Source: Valencia hispanica
Taxonomy: Eukaryota; Chordata; Actinopteri; Cyprinodontiformes; Valenciidae
Assembly: GCA_963556495.2 (NCBI GenBank)
Contig: OY747709.1
Coordinates: 15,857,900 to 15,921,899 of the forward strand
Reading direction: 5' to 3'
DNA length: 64,000 nucleotides
Shown: positions 36,341 through 49,192 of the stretch, piece by piece
Position numbering within the stretch: position 1 is the first letter of the stretch
Layout: each line of letters starts with the position of its first letter
The notes under the pieces: model-generated
What the model was told of the DNA's origin: nothing
Databases searched by the model: none
What the model saw: the letters and a program-made list of their open reading frames with translations, nothing else
Translations under genes and position numbers: made by a program

Positions 36341-37764
36341 GGGCCGACTTCAGTCAGGGCTTGTGGTGCCCTCTAAAATGATGCTCTGGCCTGGAAGCCA
36401 TATTCCCTATATTACAAACTTTGTATCTTGAATTTAAGTAGCCTGACTTTGTGAATCTTTTAAACTAGTCCTGACTAACAGTTTTCCAGACTTTCTGAGG
36501 GGGTTTCTAATGTATGTGCTGTGCTGTTTTATCTAAACCAGGATCTGTGAGATGCATCCTCCTTCGATTGTTCACAAAGAAGACCGATTACAATTGTCAA
36601 GCACTGCTCCAGCCATACTCAAGATCTTTTAAATTTCTACTTTGTTAATATCAGTGATATTACCACCTACTGGTAGAGCAAATGTATTACAGCATATTTG
36701 ATTAGAAACTAATATATATATATTTTTTAATACCTGTGCTTTCTTGGTTCCTGATTAACCTAAAAACATAAGTCCTTTATCCCTTGTTTGATATGTGATA
36801 AACTCTAAATCTGTGTCATTCAGTTCAGATTACTGAGGCCTGGAGAACTCCATGTGACAAAACAAATGATCCAAATTATAAGTTTTACTTTGGGTTCTTT
36901 TAATGATAAGATCTGTAAATGACAAGATGGAACGCTAAGATCATCCCAGTCATCAAAGACCCAAACCCAGCATGTGTCATGTATCATTAAAGATTCTCTG
37001 CTATGCCATAAAACATTCTATGTTTCAATCTGTAAATGCAACCATATGTTTCGGTTCTGTCAGAGCTTCTCTTTTAGATGGAGGGCAGAGCGTAAATTTC
37101 CTCCCTCTTTCAAAAAGCTGTAATTCTGACTACAGATCTATTCCTGGGAAAATGACAGGCTTGGTTACGCACAGTTGCTTACAAAGGATATTTGGAGAAA
37201 TTTGTCCAAGTAGGTCCCAGCAGTGACAGCTGAGTTAACTGGAGTAAACCCAACAGATCGCTGGAAAGATGAAAGATTATTTGTCACTGAAAGTTTTCAT
37301 GCAGTGGCTTACTGGTGTACTTCCTCTTCAACATCGTTCTAATAAAAATAATTTCCAAAATGCTCTGATGACATAATGTGTGGAAGGAAGTGGAAGGCAG
37401 ACTTTGGTCTGGAAAAACATTTTCATTGGAAGGAGATATATTCTCTATAACAGCAAATGAACGATTTAAACCAGAAAGCATAGCAAAAATACAAAAACGG
37501 TGCACAGCAAGTCATCATGTACTATGAATTATTTTTTGTTTGTGTTGGACAAGGATTTGTATTGTTAATGTGACTTTAAAGAATAAATGGCCTTCTCAGC
37601 TTCTCTGTTTTTAAATTTCTAGTTTAAATGAACGTGTTAAAACAAAAACGCTCATCTAGTTTCATTTGTTCATACAGACCCTGCAATCTTACTCTCTGTA
37701 CCCCATGTACCAAAATAAATGTATGGATAAATGAGTTTCTTAATAAATGGAAGAGGAGGAGCGT

Positions 37765-37912
37765 CATGTGGTGTAGTGGTAGATCAGGTTATAGTTCTTG
37801 ATGTGGCCGTATGGGCTTGATTCCCAGCCTTGAGACCTTTGCTGCATGTCTCCCCCCCTTCTCTCTCTCTGCCAATTTCTTGTCTGGTAAAGGCCACTAA
37901 TAAAAAAAAAAT
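37765..37912 (+). mobile_element. tRNA-derived SINE
   Basis: A-box-like GTGGTGTAGTGGTAGATC (37768-37785) and B-box-like GGGCTTGATTCCC (37813-37825). A CTGCATGTCTCCCCCC region and an A10 tail follow. Same general architecture as the 11.9-kb SINE but a different body. Confidence 0.8.
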
Positions 37913-38575
37913 AGATGAGGAAGAATAGATATGCTGAAAACCTCTGTGAATTTGTGCATGTTTTGAAATTAATTAGAAGATACAAGTCTGTAACAAAACG
38001 ACTTATTTGACAAGGTTTGAGAGGTTGCAGATGGACCAGAGTTTAAATATAGAGATGTAATCAATGATGTGGAAACCAGGTAAGTCTAATCAGGGGAATG
38101 CTGAACAGCTGTAAGAAAAGGCCTTATCAGAGGAACTGAAGGAAGAAGTCTAATTAACTTTGAAAACCCACAGAGTTTAGCTTAGACACAAAAGGCTATA
38201 TAAATCAAAAAAGGGGAAAAGCCTGAAATTAACATAGGATAATAAAATGACATGCACAAAGGAAAGAACCTAAGAAATAAGTAAGATACTAAACAAAGAA
38301 ATGAACCTAAACGGAGAGACCCTAATGAAAATTATACAGTACTTAATATGGTAAGACCGTACTGATCAGAAATTAAACAATCCAGAAATAATCAGAAAAC
38401 AAAATCAAAACACAAACATTGATTGATTTAAAAAACAAACAAAAAACAACCAAAAAAACTAGCTGTGGGTTTAAGCTTTTTGAAGTTAGACTAAGGAAAA
38501 GTGGAAAATAATCTTCAAGTTTGATTACCGTAATCAATTTTAAAAGACAAATGATTTGCATATTCTAATCTAAAG

Positions 38576-38792
38576 AGTGGGGGGACAGATTCACCTCAAG
38601 AGAATGGGACTGACAGAAGCGAGGCTGCCATATTGCGCCATCGGACTCTCTGGCCAACACCAGTAGGCAAGGTAGGTGAAGTGTCTTGCCCAAGGACACA
38701 ACAACATGTAGCAGGTGGAAGCTGGAATCAAACCCACAATTTCTGGGTTGCAGGCTGACAACTCTACCACTGACATACAGCCGCCCAATAAA
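38576..38792 (+). repeat. Interspersed repeat, copy 1
   Basis: Shares GACTGACAGAAG, GAGGCTGCCATATTGC, CCAACACCAGTAGG and a shared end GACAACTCTACCA with the copy at 51390-51690. It is truncated at its left end relative to that copy. Typical dispersed fish repeat, non-coding. Confidence 0.8.
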
Positions 38793-39289
38793 AACAAAAA
38801 TATAAAACAATCTATACAGCAAATGTTAAGGTAATATCAAAGGGGTGGGGCCAAGTTCAGACAAGAGGGCAGCAGTCTCATTTTAAGGCAATTTATTGAT
38901 GATGGATTTAATGGACAAATCCCAAAAAGAAAACTTACAAGCCTGGATAGAAAACATACCGGGGATGTCAAAATCAATGAAGAATACAAGAGGAGCAACA
39001 TACATAGCAACAAAACTGACAGGACAAAAGACAAGATAACAGGTGGATCTGGAAAGAAGTGACTGAAATCTGGAAGCCTGAATGCTGGGGAGGTGATTAC
39101 TAGAATGTAAACTAGGTAAGCGATCACAAACAGGTTGCAGCTGTGGAGAAAAACATGGAGCTGGAGTCACAAAGCAGAACATAAGTAAAAGGAATATTAA
39201 AATTGAAGATATGAAACCCCAGATGTGACAAAGTCCCTAAGATCATGAGTGAAGTCTTTCAGTTCATTCGAAAGCAACTTTGCAAACTT

Positions 39290-39745
39290 CAGTCTTGGTG
39301 CCTCACTGTCTTTCTAAATGTACTGTCCTGAACTTTACCGTTTAACATGCTGATGTGTCTACGTGACTCTTGAGATGTTAACCATTTTTTCCAAGCATTG
39401 GACGATTTAACCTTGGGTTGAATGTGCTGGAAAAGCCACTCCTGGGAAGATTGGCAACTATCTGAAATATGTTCCACCTATGAATAAGCTTACTCACTGT
39501 AGAATGATGGTTTTTAAAGGGCTTTGAGGTGTTTCTGTTACCCTTCCCAGGCTGATGGGTAGCAACAGTTGGTTCTTTAAGGTCATTGCTGATGTCTTTC
39601 TATCTTGGCACTGTGTTAAACACCTGTATGCTCCAGAGCAGCAAACTACCAGAAACCCTGCTTTTATAGAGGTGTCCACACTTCCTGGTGAGTAATCAGG
39701 TGCATTGAAGTAGTAGTCACCTGGTGTCAACTTAATGTCTTAAAA
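39290..39745 (-). other. Unclassified interspersed repeat-like stretch
   Basis: Two adjacent minus-strand open frames (62 and 78 residues) separated by a few bases suggest a decayed coding repeat. It ends CACCTGGTGTCAACTTAATG. The family was not identified with confidence. Confidence 0.3.
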
Positions 39746-40864
39746 AACAAATTTATCTTAAAAAGCTGACTCCTATACTGTGATATTGATCCCAGCTCCT
39801 CAAGAAGCCACATGCAGATATCCCCTTGATGACAGAGGGTCTGCTGCACCTAGAAAAAGTCGACTTTGTTCAGGCTGGGCAGGAAACGAGCTGCAACTTG
39901 AGATCTGGAACGTTTAGCAGCCAATTTGAATGCAGTCCAGGGGCTGCATTTGACTAAGCAGCAGCTGCATAGCTGCACCCATGTGTGTTAGTGTATGCTG
40001 GTCAATCAGAGAGTCACAGTGCAGCGCAGCACTGAAAGAGAACGCATGTATTTGGCCTTTGTTCTACTCATGTAAGCGATATATCTTCCAGTGTGTGCCA
40101 CATAAATAATGCACCATCCCTCTCTAAAAAAAATTTTCCTCTTTTTTTTTTGCTATGGCAGTTGTTCTGTCTCAGCACCCTTGTTTCTAATAGTGCTGCC
40201 TCATTTCTTCTGCCCTTGCATCACAGAGAATGCGCAGTCCTCACATATCTTTGGCGCACCAACAGAAGAAGACATTCCAGCGTTATCAGACAAGGCTGCT
40301 GGCGCTCTCCTGTTGTTCTGGAAGACAGGCCCACACCTTTGTACCAAGCATCAGGTTGAGAAGGAAAGGATCAGTCGCCTGTCATCTATCTGCCTCAGAT
40401 TACCGAGCTGGGGTTTGGTTTCCTGCAGCAAAAGATGACCTCTCTCTGCGCCTCTTTAGACCTGGCTGGGGATGAACCAACGCTGTGGTGTGCTTGCTTA
40501 GAAAACTCGCTGTCCTTGTCCCAACAAAGTCTTTAAAGCCAAGAGCCAGCACATAAATACCTTTTGTCTTTTTTCAGGATTAAATATTACATCAGCCGAT
40601 GGTTATCAAGGGGTTGCACTGTCAAAACACTGAACAAAACTATTCATGTCTCTTGATTTTCTTTATGTTTTGTCATTTTGGAACAGAACGACATGTGATA
40701 GAGCATAAGAGTGCATCGGAAAGAACGAATACATCTTTCAAAATGGATCTCAAAACTAATCTGACATCACCAAATAAAATCCATGAAGGCCCCAGAGGTT
40801 GTTTCTTTTTAGAACAAACAGAATAATGTAGACGAATACAGAAGAAACACTGAATACAGGTCAA

Positions 40865-41490
40865 GGAGAGAGCTGTTTGGAAAATCCTTCAATAGGACAA
40901 CTATCAATCATGCATTCCATAGGGATGGCTAAAAGAAAGTTGTTGTTGAAAGAAAGCCACAGGAAATCGCATTAAAAGTTTGCCACAAACCTTGAAACCA
41001 AGTGGTTGCAGTATCATGCTGTGGGGCTTCTTTTCTTCAGCAGGGCAAAGTAAACTGGCCAGAGATGATTAAAAGGACAATCCTGGAAGAAAGTCTGTTA
41101 GTGGCTGTAAAAGACTTGAGGCTGGGGCTGAGGTTCACTTTCCAGCATGACAAAAACCCTGAAGATCCAGTTAGAGTTGCAATAGAACAGTTTTGGTCAA
41201 TTGATATTCATGTGTGACCTAGTCAAAGTCCAGACCCATGTTCAATTTAGAATTTGTAGCAAGACTTGAAAACCCCCAAAACATCTAGCTGTCATTACAG
41301 CAACAGAAAAACCCTACAAAGTGTTGAATCAGGGTGGATGAATACTAATCTATTTTTATTCAACCAAAAATTAAATATAAGTCTCTTTTCTCTACCTCTT
41401 CACAATTATCTTTCACTATGTGTTGGTGCATCACATAAGATACCATTAAAATACATTAAAGTATAGTTGTGAAATATGTGAACATTTTAC
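40865..41490 (+). mobile_element. Tc1-like transposon relic
   Basis: Plus-strand Tc1-type sequence: TTGTTGAAAGAAAGCCACAG (40943 region), ATCATGCTGTGGGGCTTCTT (41013 region), AGACTTGAGGCTGGG (41112 region), AGTCAAAGTCCAGACCC (41221 region) and a 3' end CATCACATAAGATACCATTA (41431 region). The 71-residue frame at 41002-41217 is a fragment of the DDE region with many substitutions. Inactive. Confidence 0.85.
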
Positions 41491-42604
41491 TAGTGCAATG
41501 TTTGAGCAGATTGCAAAAAAAAGTTTCTTTTGAATTCAGATTATATATTACTTTATTGCTATATATAGTGAGCCCTTCAGTTTCTGTTAGTATTATTGAT
41601 ATTGGTCATATAGGCCTATATGGGAACAGTTTGGGTCGAACCCAAAAAATACTAAACCAAACAGACTCTTCATAGTGCTGATATTGGGTCGTGAAATACA
41701 GAAGAAGAGACACAGTACATGGAGCAAGATTAATACGAATGCTTTTTACTTTACTAAGATAAATCCAGGACGACAGGCAGGACATAAATCGTCAGGAAGA
41801 ACTGGTATGTGGAAATAAAAGTTGTCCATATGCTCTAATAAGCAAGACATCACCAGTGATCTGCAATGTAAATCCTACTGAACGTATGGATTAAACAACA
41901 TATAAAAAATGAAAAGCTTCATTAATTTAAATCTCTAATGCATGTATTAGATTATTTAGGAACCAGAACACATATTTGGTGCAACACTGAAATGAGATTT
42001 TACCCCCCCCCCCCCCCGTGCTGCCAACATTGCTCTGTTTGCTTCTGGACAGTCTGGTAATGAGAACTGAACTCCATTTGAGAAGCGAACACCCATATAA
42101 AATTATCATGCTTAAAGAAGAATAACAAAAGCATATCTCCTCATGGTCTGTACTGGATGCTTTCCTATTTATAGTCTCAAAGCAGGACAATTTTTTTCTG
42201 ATATTTTCACCTCCTCGACAAGCAGCAACTTGTTCCTATTTGTTGACATCTTTGCAAAACTTCTACTCTTTACTCAGTGTTTGGGGGTACTGATTGAACA
42301 AATTTAATTCAACAAATATACATTGGAAAAATAGCTGTATTTTAAGCTTCTACACAAACTGTAGAGAGGCTTACTCAGAGCTGAGTGACTTCCAAAAATT
42401 TTCATTTAGCTTTCTTAAGACTCTGCATGCTTTCCCTTTTGTACACTGTCAATGAGTTTAATTCTTTTGCTCAATGTTGGGTTTTGCATGTATATAATAT
42501 TCATGCAATTATTAACAACCACCCCTGCTTTTGCTTATAGCGTTTGTTACAAACCAATTCAATTATTGCTAAACTTAGTTTGCTGTCTGTATTTTATCCT
42601 CATT

Positions 42605-44107
42605 GAACGGCTGCAGCCTGTTAGGATTACATGTGGTGTGCCCCCGGGTTCGATTTTAGGCCCAGTGCTTTTTAACCTGTATATGCTCCCTCTTGGGAGC
42701 GTCATCGGAAGACATGGAGTCAACTTTCACAGTTACGCTGATGATACACCTCTGTACATCTCCATGTCTCCTGATGACACACGGCCAATGGATGCACTTT
42801 TTAACTGCATTTTAGACATCAAATCCTGGATGGCAGGAAACTTTCTCCAGCTCAACCAGGACAAAACTGAAGTTTTAGTCATCGGTCCTGAGGCTCAGAG
42901 AGAGAAACTTTTACCAAAACTACAATCACTGTCTTTTAATCCCTCTTTACAAGTGAAGAACCTGGGCATGATTTTTGACTCTGAGCTGACTTTTATTCCT
43001 CACATAAAAAATATTACAAAATAGGTTTTTATCAACTAAAGAACATTGCCAGAGTCCGCCCCATTCTCTCTCGGGCCAACACGGAGACACTGATGCATGC
43101 TTTTATCTCCAGTAGAATTGATGACTGTAATGCCCTGCTTTCTGGTCTTCCCAAAAAGTATATCTTTTCACTACTACAAAATTCAGCAGCACGTGTCCTG
43201 ACGAAGACCAGGAGGCGGGAGCACATTACACCGGTCTTAAAATCACTGCATTGGCTCCCCGTACATTTCAGGATCGACTTTAAGGTTCTTTTAATGGTTT
43301 TTAAGTGTCTTAATGGTCTTGGGCCTTCTTATCTCTCTGAACTGCTTTTACCATATAAACCTTCGCGGTCTCTGCGCTCCTCTGGCAGCCCAAAAGTCAG
43401 GACACACAAGCATGGCGAGGCGTCTTTCCAGTTTTATGGCCCTCACTCTGGAACAGGCTGCCAGAGGACCTCAGGGCTGCAGAGAACGTTCATGTTTTTA
43501 AGAGCAGGCTCAAGACTCACCTTTTTAGCCTAGCTTTAACTGATTATTATTTGTTACTGTTTGTTTAATTGCTCTGCATGTTTTATATGATTATATTTTT
43601 ATCAGTTTTACAATTTAATCTTAGCACATTAATTTACTGTTTATTTTTATACTTTAATTTATCCTAATCCCCGTTCCAGTGTTTCCTCTGTGGGAGCCCC
43701 CTGCCCTGGGAGCGGTGGTCGGCTGTGGCTGCCTGGGTGCTCTCCAGGTGGAGATTGGGTGGAGGTGGGGGTCTTGGCCTTGCCTCCACTGGGCGCCCTG
43801 TGTCAGTGCCTCGGCTGCTGCTGTTAATCTACGGCTGCCGGTGCAGATGGCTCCTCTGATGGCGTTTTCTTGCATGGTTCATCTACACTTGGCCCAATGT
43901 CCTTTTTTACTTTTTCTTTTAACTGTGTGTGTGCATGGGAGACGGGTTGGGGGGAGGGGGGTATAACTGTGACCATGCTTTTAAATCTGTGGGGGAGGGA
44001 AGGGAAGGTGGTTTTATGTGGGGTCATTTTAATCTGTAAAGCACTTTGTGATGCAACTTCTTGTATGAAAAGCGCTTTATAAATAAAGTTTGATTTGATT
44101 TGATTTG
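42605..44107 (+). mobile_element. L2-type LINE, 5'-truncated
   Basis: 3' half of an L2-clade LINE. The frame to 43024 gives ITCGVPPGSILGPVLFNLYM, SYADDTPLYISMSPDDT (intact YADD), WMAGNFLQLNQDKTEVLVIG and VKNLGMIFDSELTFIPHIKN. It stops at a premature TAG (43022-43024) and resumes in another frame (43093-43533) with MHAFISSRIDDCNALLSGLP, NSAARVLTKTRRREHITPVL and SLHWLPVHFRIDFKVLLMVF. The 3' UTR ends AAGCGCTTTATAAATAAAG followed by a (TTGAT)n tail near 44107. Truncated before the palm, with one stop and a frameshift: inactive. Confidence 0.95.
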
Positions 44108-46489
44108 TTAGGATTCTTCGGCTAATAAAGAGTGAATTATGCCTTTTCCAATATTCTTGTAACAGGAATGTCAGCTTGATCCCTCATAGAGACCTCTTCC
44201 CATTTATTTTCCTTTCCTGAGTTTTAGTTAAAAAGTCCTCAAACAACTGTTAGCTACAGGGACGGTGATCACACAGATAATCACCATGTGAAAGCTTTTA
44301 TATGGAGTGAGAGGTACAGTGTAATGAAAAAAATAATAAAAATAAAAAAGCTTTCCCTCTTGCAGATTTTTTTGGGGGGGTTCCTTTTTTTTAATTAGAC
44401 CTAAATGTTTTAGAGTTCACTAGAGTTCCAAATCCATCAAAAATACTTTTATAACCCTTTTTAGATTGATAGATATGAATGGCTCTGTTCTTCATGTATT
44501 CTTAGATTTCTGTAGATCAGGGTATGATGTGTTGCTTTTTCAGATTTGTATGCCTACTTCATGTTGTCAGACAGGTTCTCTAAAAGTTAGTCCTTAAGGC
44601 TTAGTCCATTCTGGGAATGGCGAGTGAAATAAAATTTAGTCTTCCTAAAAGGAAACAAAAAAACCCAGCAAACAAACATGAATGTGGTTAATCCCAGTGA
44701 GTTGGTGTGGATTGCTTTTTTCAGGTAATAAATAAAATCGTAATTTGAAAACAGCCTTTTGAGTTATATTTTTCTCCTATTTAAACTTGGGACAAAACAG
44801 TAAAAACAAGCAATCTGTAAAGGAGGGGATATTTTTTATCAGTCCTTTTCTTTCTTCCTCACATATCTGAATATTCATTATCTTTCCAATGACACCCTCG
44901 AGGTCCTTAAGATTTTCCTCCATTATTAGTGTCTTATCTTGGTGAACTGCCATAGATAAGGTCAAGTGGAGACAAGATAATGTAGTGTCTATGAGGAATG
45001 CCATGTAGTGTGAGTCGGCCGATTTATAAATAAGGAGTCAGATAAAGTCCCATCACTTAGTTATGTCACACATGGTGAGCGTAGCTGGTTAAATCTAAAC
45101 AAAAACATATACTTGAAAACTGTGCTGTTGTTTCCATCTATAGCAGGATGCTATAGACTGAAACCTAACCTCCAAAGCAATATCCCAGCATGTTTCTGTA
45201 AATCATTACGTTCCAAAACAGCTGGGACGTGTTTGTCGGCCATATTGACAAGCAGCGAGTGATAGCGAGCCTCCCTCCATCAGGTTGTGACGTTCATCTG
45301 CTCCCCCTCATTTAAGCGGAGTGGCCACAAATTTACAGATGGCCATTTTGCCTAATGGATGCCGTTCATTCATTCCCACAGCAGGGTTTGGCAGACGGTC
45401 TGCCGGGCCCATTAGGAAATGAGTCCGCAGCCGTGCCATCGGAGACAAATGACGGCATCAGAACCTGAGTGACTCCTGCCTGAGTCAACGCCGTTGGGCT
45501 CGTTCTGCGTTCGGTTTCAGTCGGTTACTGTTGCTGCAATGAATGCATTATGATGTGAAACCGGTCTGCTAATATTACACCTTGTCATGTCCTTCCTGTT
45601 TGACAAATCTCAAGTCACCGTACTAAAATGATCACCGTCAGAGTAGCAGGAACTCTGAAACCATTTGAAATGCACCAGCATCATTTACAGTAATACTCCA
45701 TTAAAAAGGTATTTTGATGCTGACACAACTTTTAAAAAAAATAAAAAAATCAACTCAATAAGTTAGACTTGCAATGCCTCTGCAAGAAGGAGTTTAGATG
45801 TAGCGTGTAATAAATATTTCTCGGTACCAGGAGGTGGGTTCTGTGGGTGTATATGGGTCTGCAGCTGTCCTTCCTAAGTCATGGAGCTGAGGAGAGTTCC
45901 TGAAGACAAACTAAGCACTCTGGCAAGAAAATGCAGCATCATCATGGACTCCACCTCTCCAGACTGTTCGATCTAAAGCGCTTGTCAGGTTGCATTAGCT
46001 AAATAGACACTGCATTGTCTCTGAGCCACGTTGCACTTTTTGATCAGATCAGCTCTGGTAATTGAATTCAGCTTGACAGCTTAATCATTTAGGTCTGAAT
46101 TTGGATCTAGTTGTATTTAAAGGAGTATATTAAAATTTATTGTAGGAGTAATTATTCAAAAGTCAGGTGAAGAGGCAACTGGAGACGCTGAGCTGGAACG
46201 AGTCTGTAGCACCTCTTCAACCTTGGCCTGACTGGGTAGAAGGTTCCAGTGCTGTGGAAGAAATTATGTCTTGTTCCAGTATCAAATAAATCTCATTCAT
46301 TTGTCCGCATTCCACATCGTGGCAGTCCAGGAGAGACTTCTATTGGTCCACCTGAGTAAGCACAAGGACACTTCAGGACCCCCTGCGTTGATCGGCTGGA
46401 ACAATGTCTACCTGACCAACAGCCCAATGTTTACAAGACTGAAGGGTTGTGTGACTAATCAGATGCTCAGCAGCACATGAGCACCTCAG
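44108..46489. other. Unassigned intergenic stretch
   Basis: No gene recognised. The segment 45230-45500 is GC-richer than its surroundings and holds short mirrored motifs (GCCTAATGGATGCC and GGGCCCATTAGG). It could be conserved non-coding sequence, but only a cross-species alignment would show that. Confidence 0.4.
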
Positions 46490-47445
46490 GGGACGCGTTG
46501 GACGCTTGAACGTTCACACCTCGACGCGCGTCCAAAGCGAATTGGACACGCATCAAAATGGTATATTTTCCCGTCAAGCCGGAAATCTTGCGGAATATTC
46601 CGGAAATCTGAGCAATCCATAAGATTATTTGTCATTTTACTTAAATGACAGGAACAAAAATGTCCAGAAACATTAGGGGACAGACCGGCGGAAACATGAT
46701 GGCGGCAGCTAGCATTTCAGCCATGCAGCAGGAAATTTACTCAGCGGGTTTCAGGGACACATTTGGAAATGGGAACGGATGCAACTTGTGGAAGGAGCTA
46801 GTGCCAGATGGTGTTTTTGCAAGATGGCAGCTGTCGATCTAGCGGAAAATAACTGTAAAATAGCAGAATAGTAGGCTAACTGGCTAGCATTTGGGCAGGT
46901 TTGCAGGGTCAGTACCGTGAAAACTTTCAAAGTGAAATGAACCTACCACGTTGCCCTATCTCCTCACTTATATTCCTCCAAGCGAGGTCCTTTTTATTCC
47001 TGTCTCAGTAGAGAAAGCAGCTGGTTTTGCATAGCTCGGGGTGATTAGCCACGGCCGTAATCAGTATTTTCTCCATGTTGAATGAATGAATTTTGCCGGA
47101 CCTGACCCCGTGAACTGGGCATCCCGTGACACCACGTCACCAGGCTCCTTATTGGTTGACGGGGCGCGGATTGACGCCGATGTTCAGATTTTTCAACTTC
47201 AGCGGCAGACACAAAAGCGCTCGTGACGCGTGGATGCACATAATGCACCACATAAAATGACGCGCGTGAAACGCCTCATTCGCACGAATCTGACGCGCGA
47301 ATGAGGCAGAAATGTTTTTCCGCGAAGCAAATCTGCTTGCCATACCTCTGACGTGAACTAGACAACCTGACGTGCGTCAGCACGCTTCTGCACTGACTGT
47401 ACATATAAACCTAACCCCCATGACGCTCCAAACGCGTTCTGTGTG
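46490..47445. repeat. CpG-rich repeat-like block
   Basis: CpG-rich region with recurring ACGCG and GACGCG motifs (46494, 46526, 47258, 47291, 47438). The left part (GAACGTTCACACCTCGACGCG) and the complement of the right part (GGTTCACACAGAACGCG) look like diverged inverted ends of a hAT-type element. Boundaries are uncertain; no gene was recognised. Confidence 0.4.
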
Positions 47446-47913
47446 AACCCCCCGTGGCCGTCACATTTCACTCTGTACACCTTAGGCTTCCGGTGCGTGT
47501 CAGTGGGTGTGGCCAAATTCAGGGGCTGCATCTTTCGAAGGCCAAATCTGATAAGATGGTTTCCACTGTACTAATGCATATTAAGGTAAATCTGGTGTTT
47601 GACCTATTAAAATAGACCGTTATAAGAGTTTTTAGAAGGGAAGTTGGGAGTACAGCCATGATTACTGGACCAGAACACAGACCTCCCCGCAGGTTGTGCT
47701 GATCACTCAACACTCAACCAGCTGCCGCTCTGAACTTTGGTCTCATTTTCCTTTGGTGCTAAGCCAAAACAGAGTGGCTCTAAGCTGCACCACATAAATT
47801 AGCTCCACACACCTGATCTGATTAGTGTGGACTGCTTTTGCAGACCGGCAGCGCTTCATAAACAATAAAGATTGCTACTTACGGTATTGAAAATACAGAT
47901 CAGCTTTAAAATA

Positions 47914-48735
47914 CACTACTCACAACAACTTAGGGATATCGTGAGAGACTCAGTGGATGTCATACATATGGTGTTTGTTTCACTTCAGAGATTTTTGGGA
48001 TAGGGAGGCAATTGTATTGGAGTGATGGACACACCTCATTTTGTGTTTTACACGAAATGGTCTCACTGTGTACAGTGTGCCTTAAAAATTGGGGCCAACA
48101 CCGAAAAGTACTAAAGACAACCTTTTTCAATGCGGCATCAATTTTAACACTCTGTGGGTTTAAAAAGCTGGTATTATCAGTTAGTCATTCCAACTTCATC
48201 CTTCAAACAGCCAACTAACCATAGCGCGCCTTCGGGTCGGTGGCAGGCAGTGAGAGGTTGCACGTGAACTTGGTGTGTCTAGAAGTGTCATCAGCAGACT
48301 TGCATCAAGACACAGAACTACTGGCAGAATGGATCCAGGAGTGTAGACCAGTCCCTAAGGACCTATGCACTCAGACATCATCATGCAACTGCCACACAAC
48401 TGCAGGCCCATTTACGAGATGTGAGGGGTACTAGGGTTTCCAAACAAACCATTAGCAACCGACTCCACCGCTTTGGCTTGAATGCCAGACGACTGTTGCA
48501 GGTGACTCCACTGACACCAAGACATCGCCGTGAACGTTTGCAGTGGGCACAAGACCATGTGACCTGGACAATGCAGCAGTGGTCTACCGTCCTGTTCACT
48601 GACGAGTGGTAATAAATTTTACACTAATGAAAATGGTGTTTCTTCTCTGTACTTTTACTTATTTCGTTAAAATTCAGACCAAGTAGGAATAGCACTCATG
48701 TAAATAACAACATCCCTAATTTATTGTGAGTAGTG
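47914..48735 (+). mobile_element. Tc1/mariner element with both ends
   Basis: 822 bp with inverted ends CACTACTCACAACAACTTAG and the complement of CACTACTCACAATAAATTAG, each flanked by TA (47912-47913, 48736-48737), the Tc1/mariner target. A degenerate transposase in plus orientation lies at about 48250-48612. The last frame gives TRVSKQTISNRLHRFGLNA, LTPRHRRERLQWAQDHVTW and VLFTDE, the region of an acidic catalytic residue. The frame stops right after DEW, and the rest of the catalytic domain is deleted. Confidence 0.92.
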
Positions 48736-48990
48736 TATATTGTTTAAACACCAAAAACTAATCGTAAAAGTTGTTTTCGAAACCGCCTTATTAGTATGAC
48801 AAAAGACTAAATTAGATCAATCACTGTGGTGACCGATCCATAAAACAGAATCAATTCTCCAATGGGTTATTGTATTCTAATTGAGCAACTGATTTAATGA
48901 AACATTACTTCCTGCAAAGAATGTTTTTGGTCTTCACGTCTGCTTTGCATTGTCAATTGGTTGTTTAAACACAAACCAAATAGGTACTAA

Positions 48991-49026
48991 TTAGTCTTAA
49001 ACTAATCACAATTAGTTTAAGACTAA
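48991..49026. repeat. Perfect 16-bp hairpin with 4-nt loop
   Basis: TTAGTCTTAAACTAAT at 48991-49006 is exactly complementary to 49011-49026, with loop CACA. Confidence 0.97.
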
Positions 49027-49192
49027 CACAGCTTCACTCCCAAAACTCTTCAATACAAGCCTCGGTCTTTAAGCATAAATATTCCTACCAAACTGTGACA
49101 TCATGATCAATTTATTGGTTATTGTTTCTACTTCTTTGCATTTTACATTTTACTGTTTTACTTTTGGTAGTTAGTTTTATTATTCATTCTTC

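Noticed and set aside
42452..43533. Reverse transcriptase as a functional or domesticated gene
   Set aside because: It is 5'-truncated, and has a premature stop and a frameshift.
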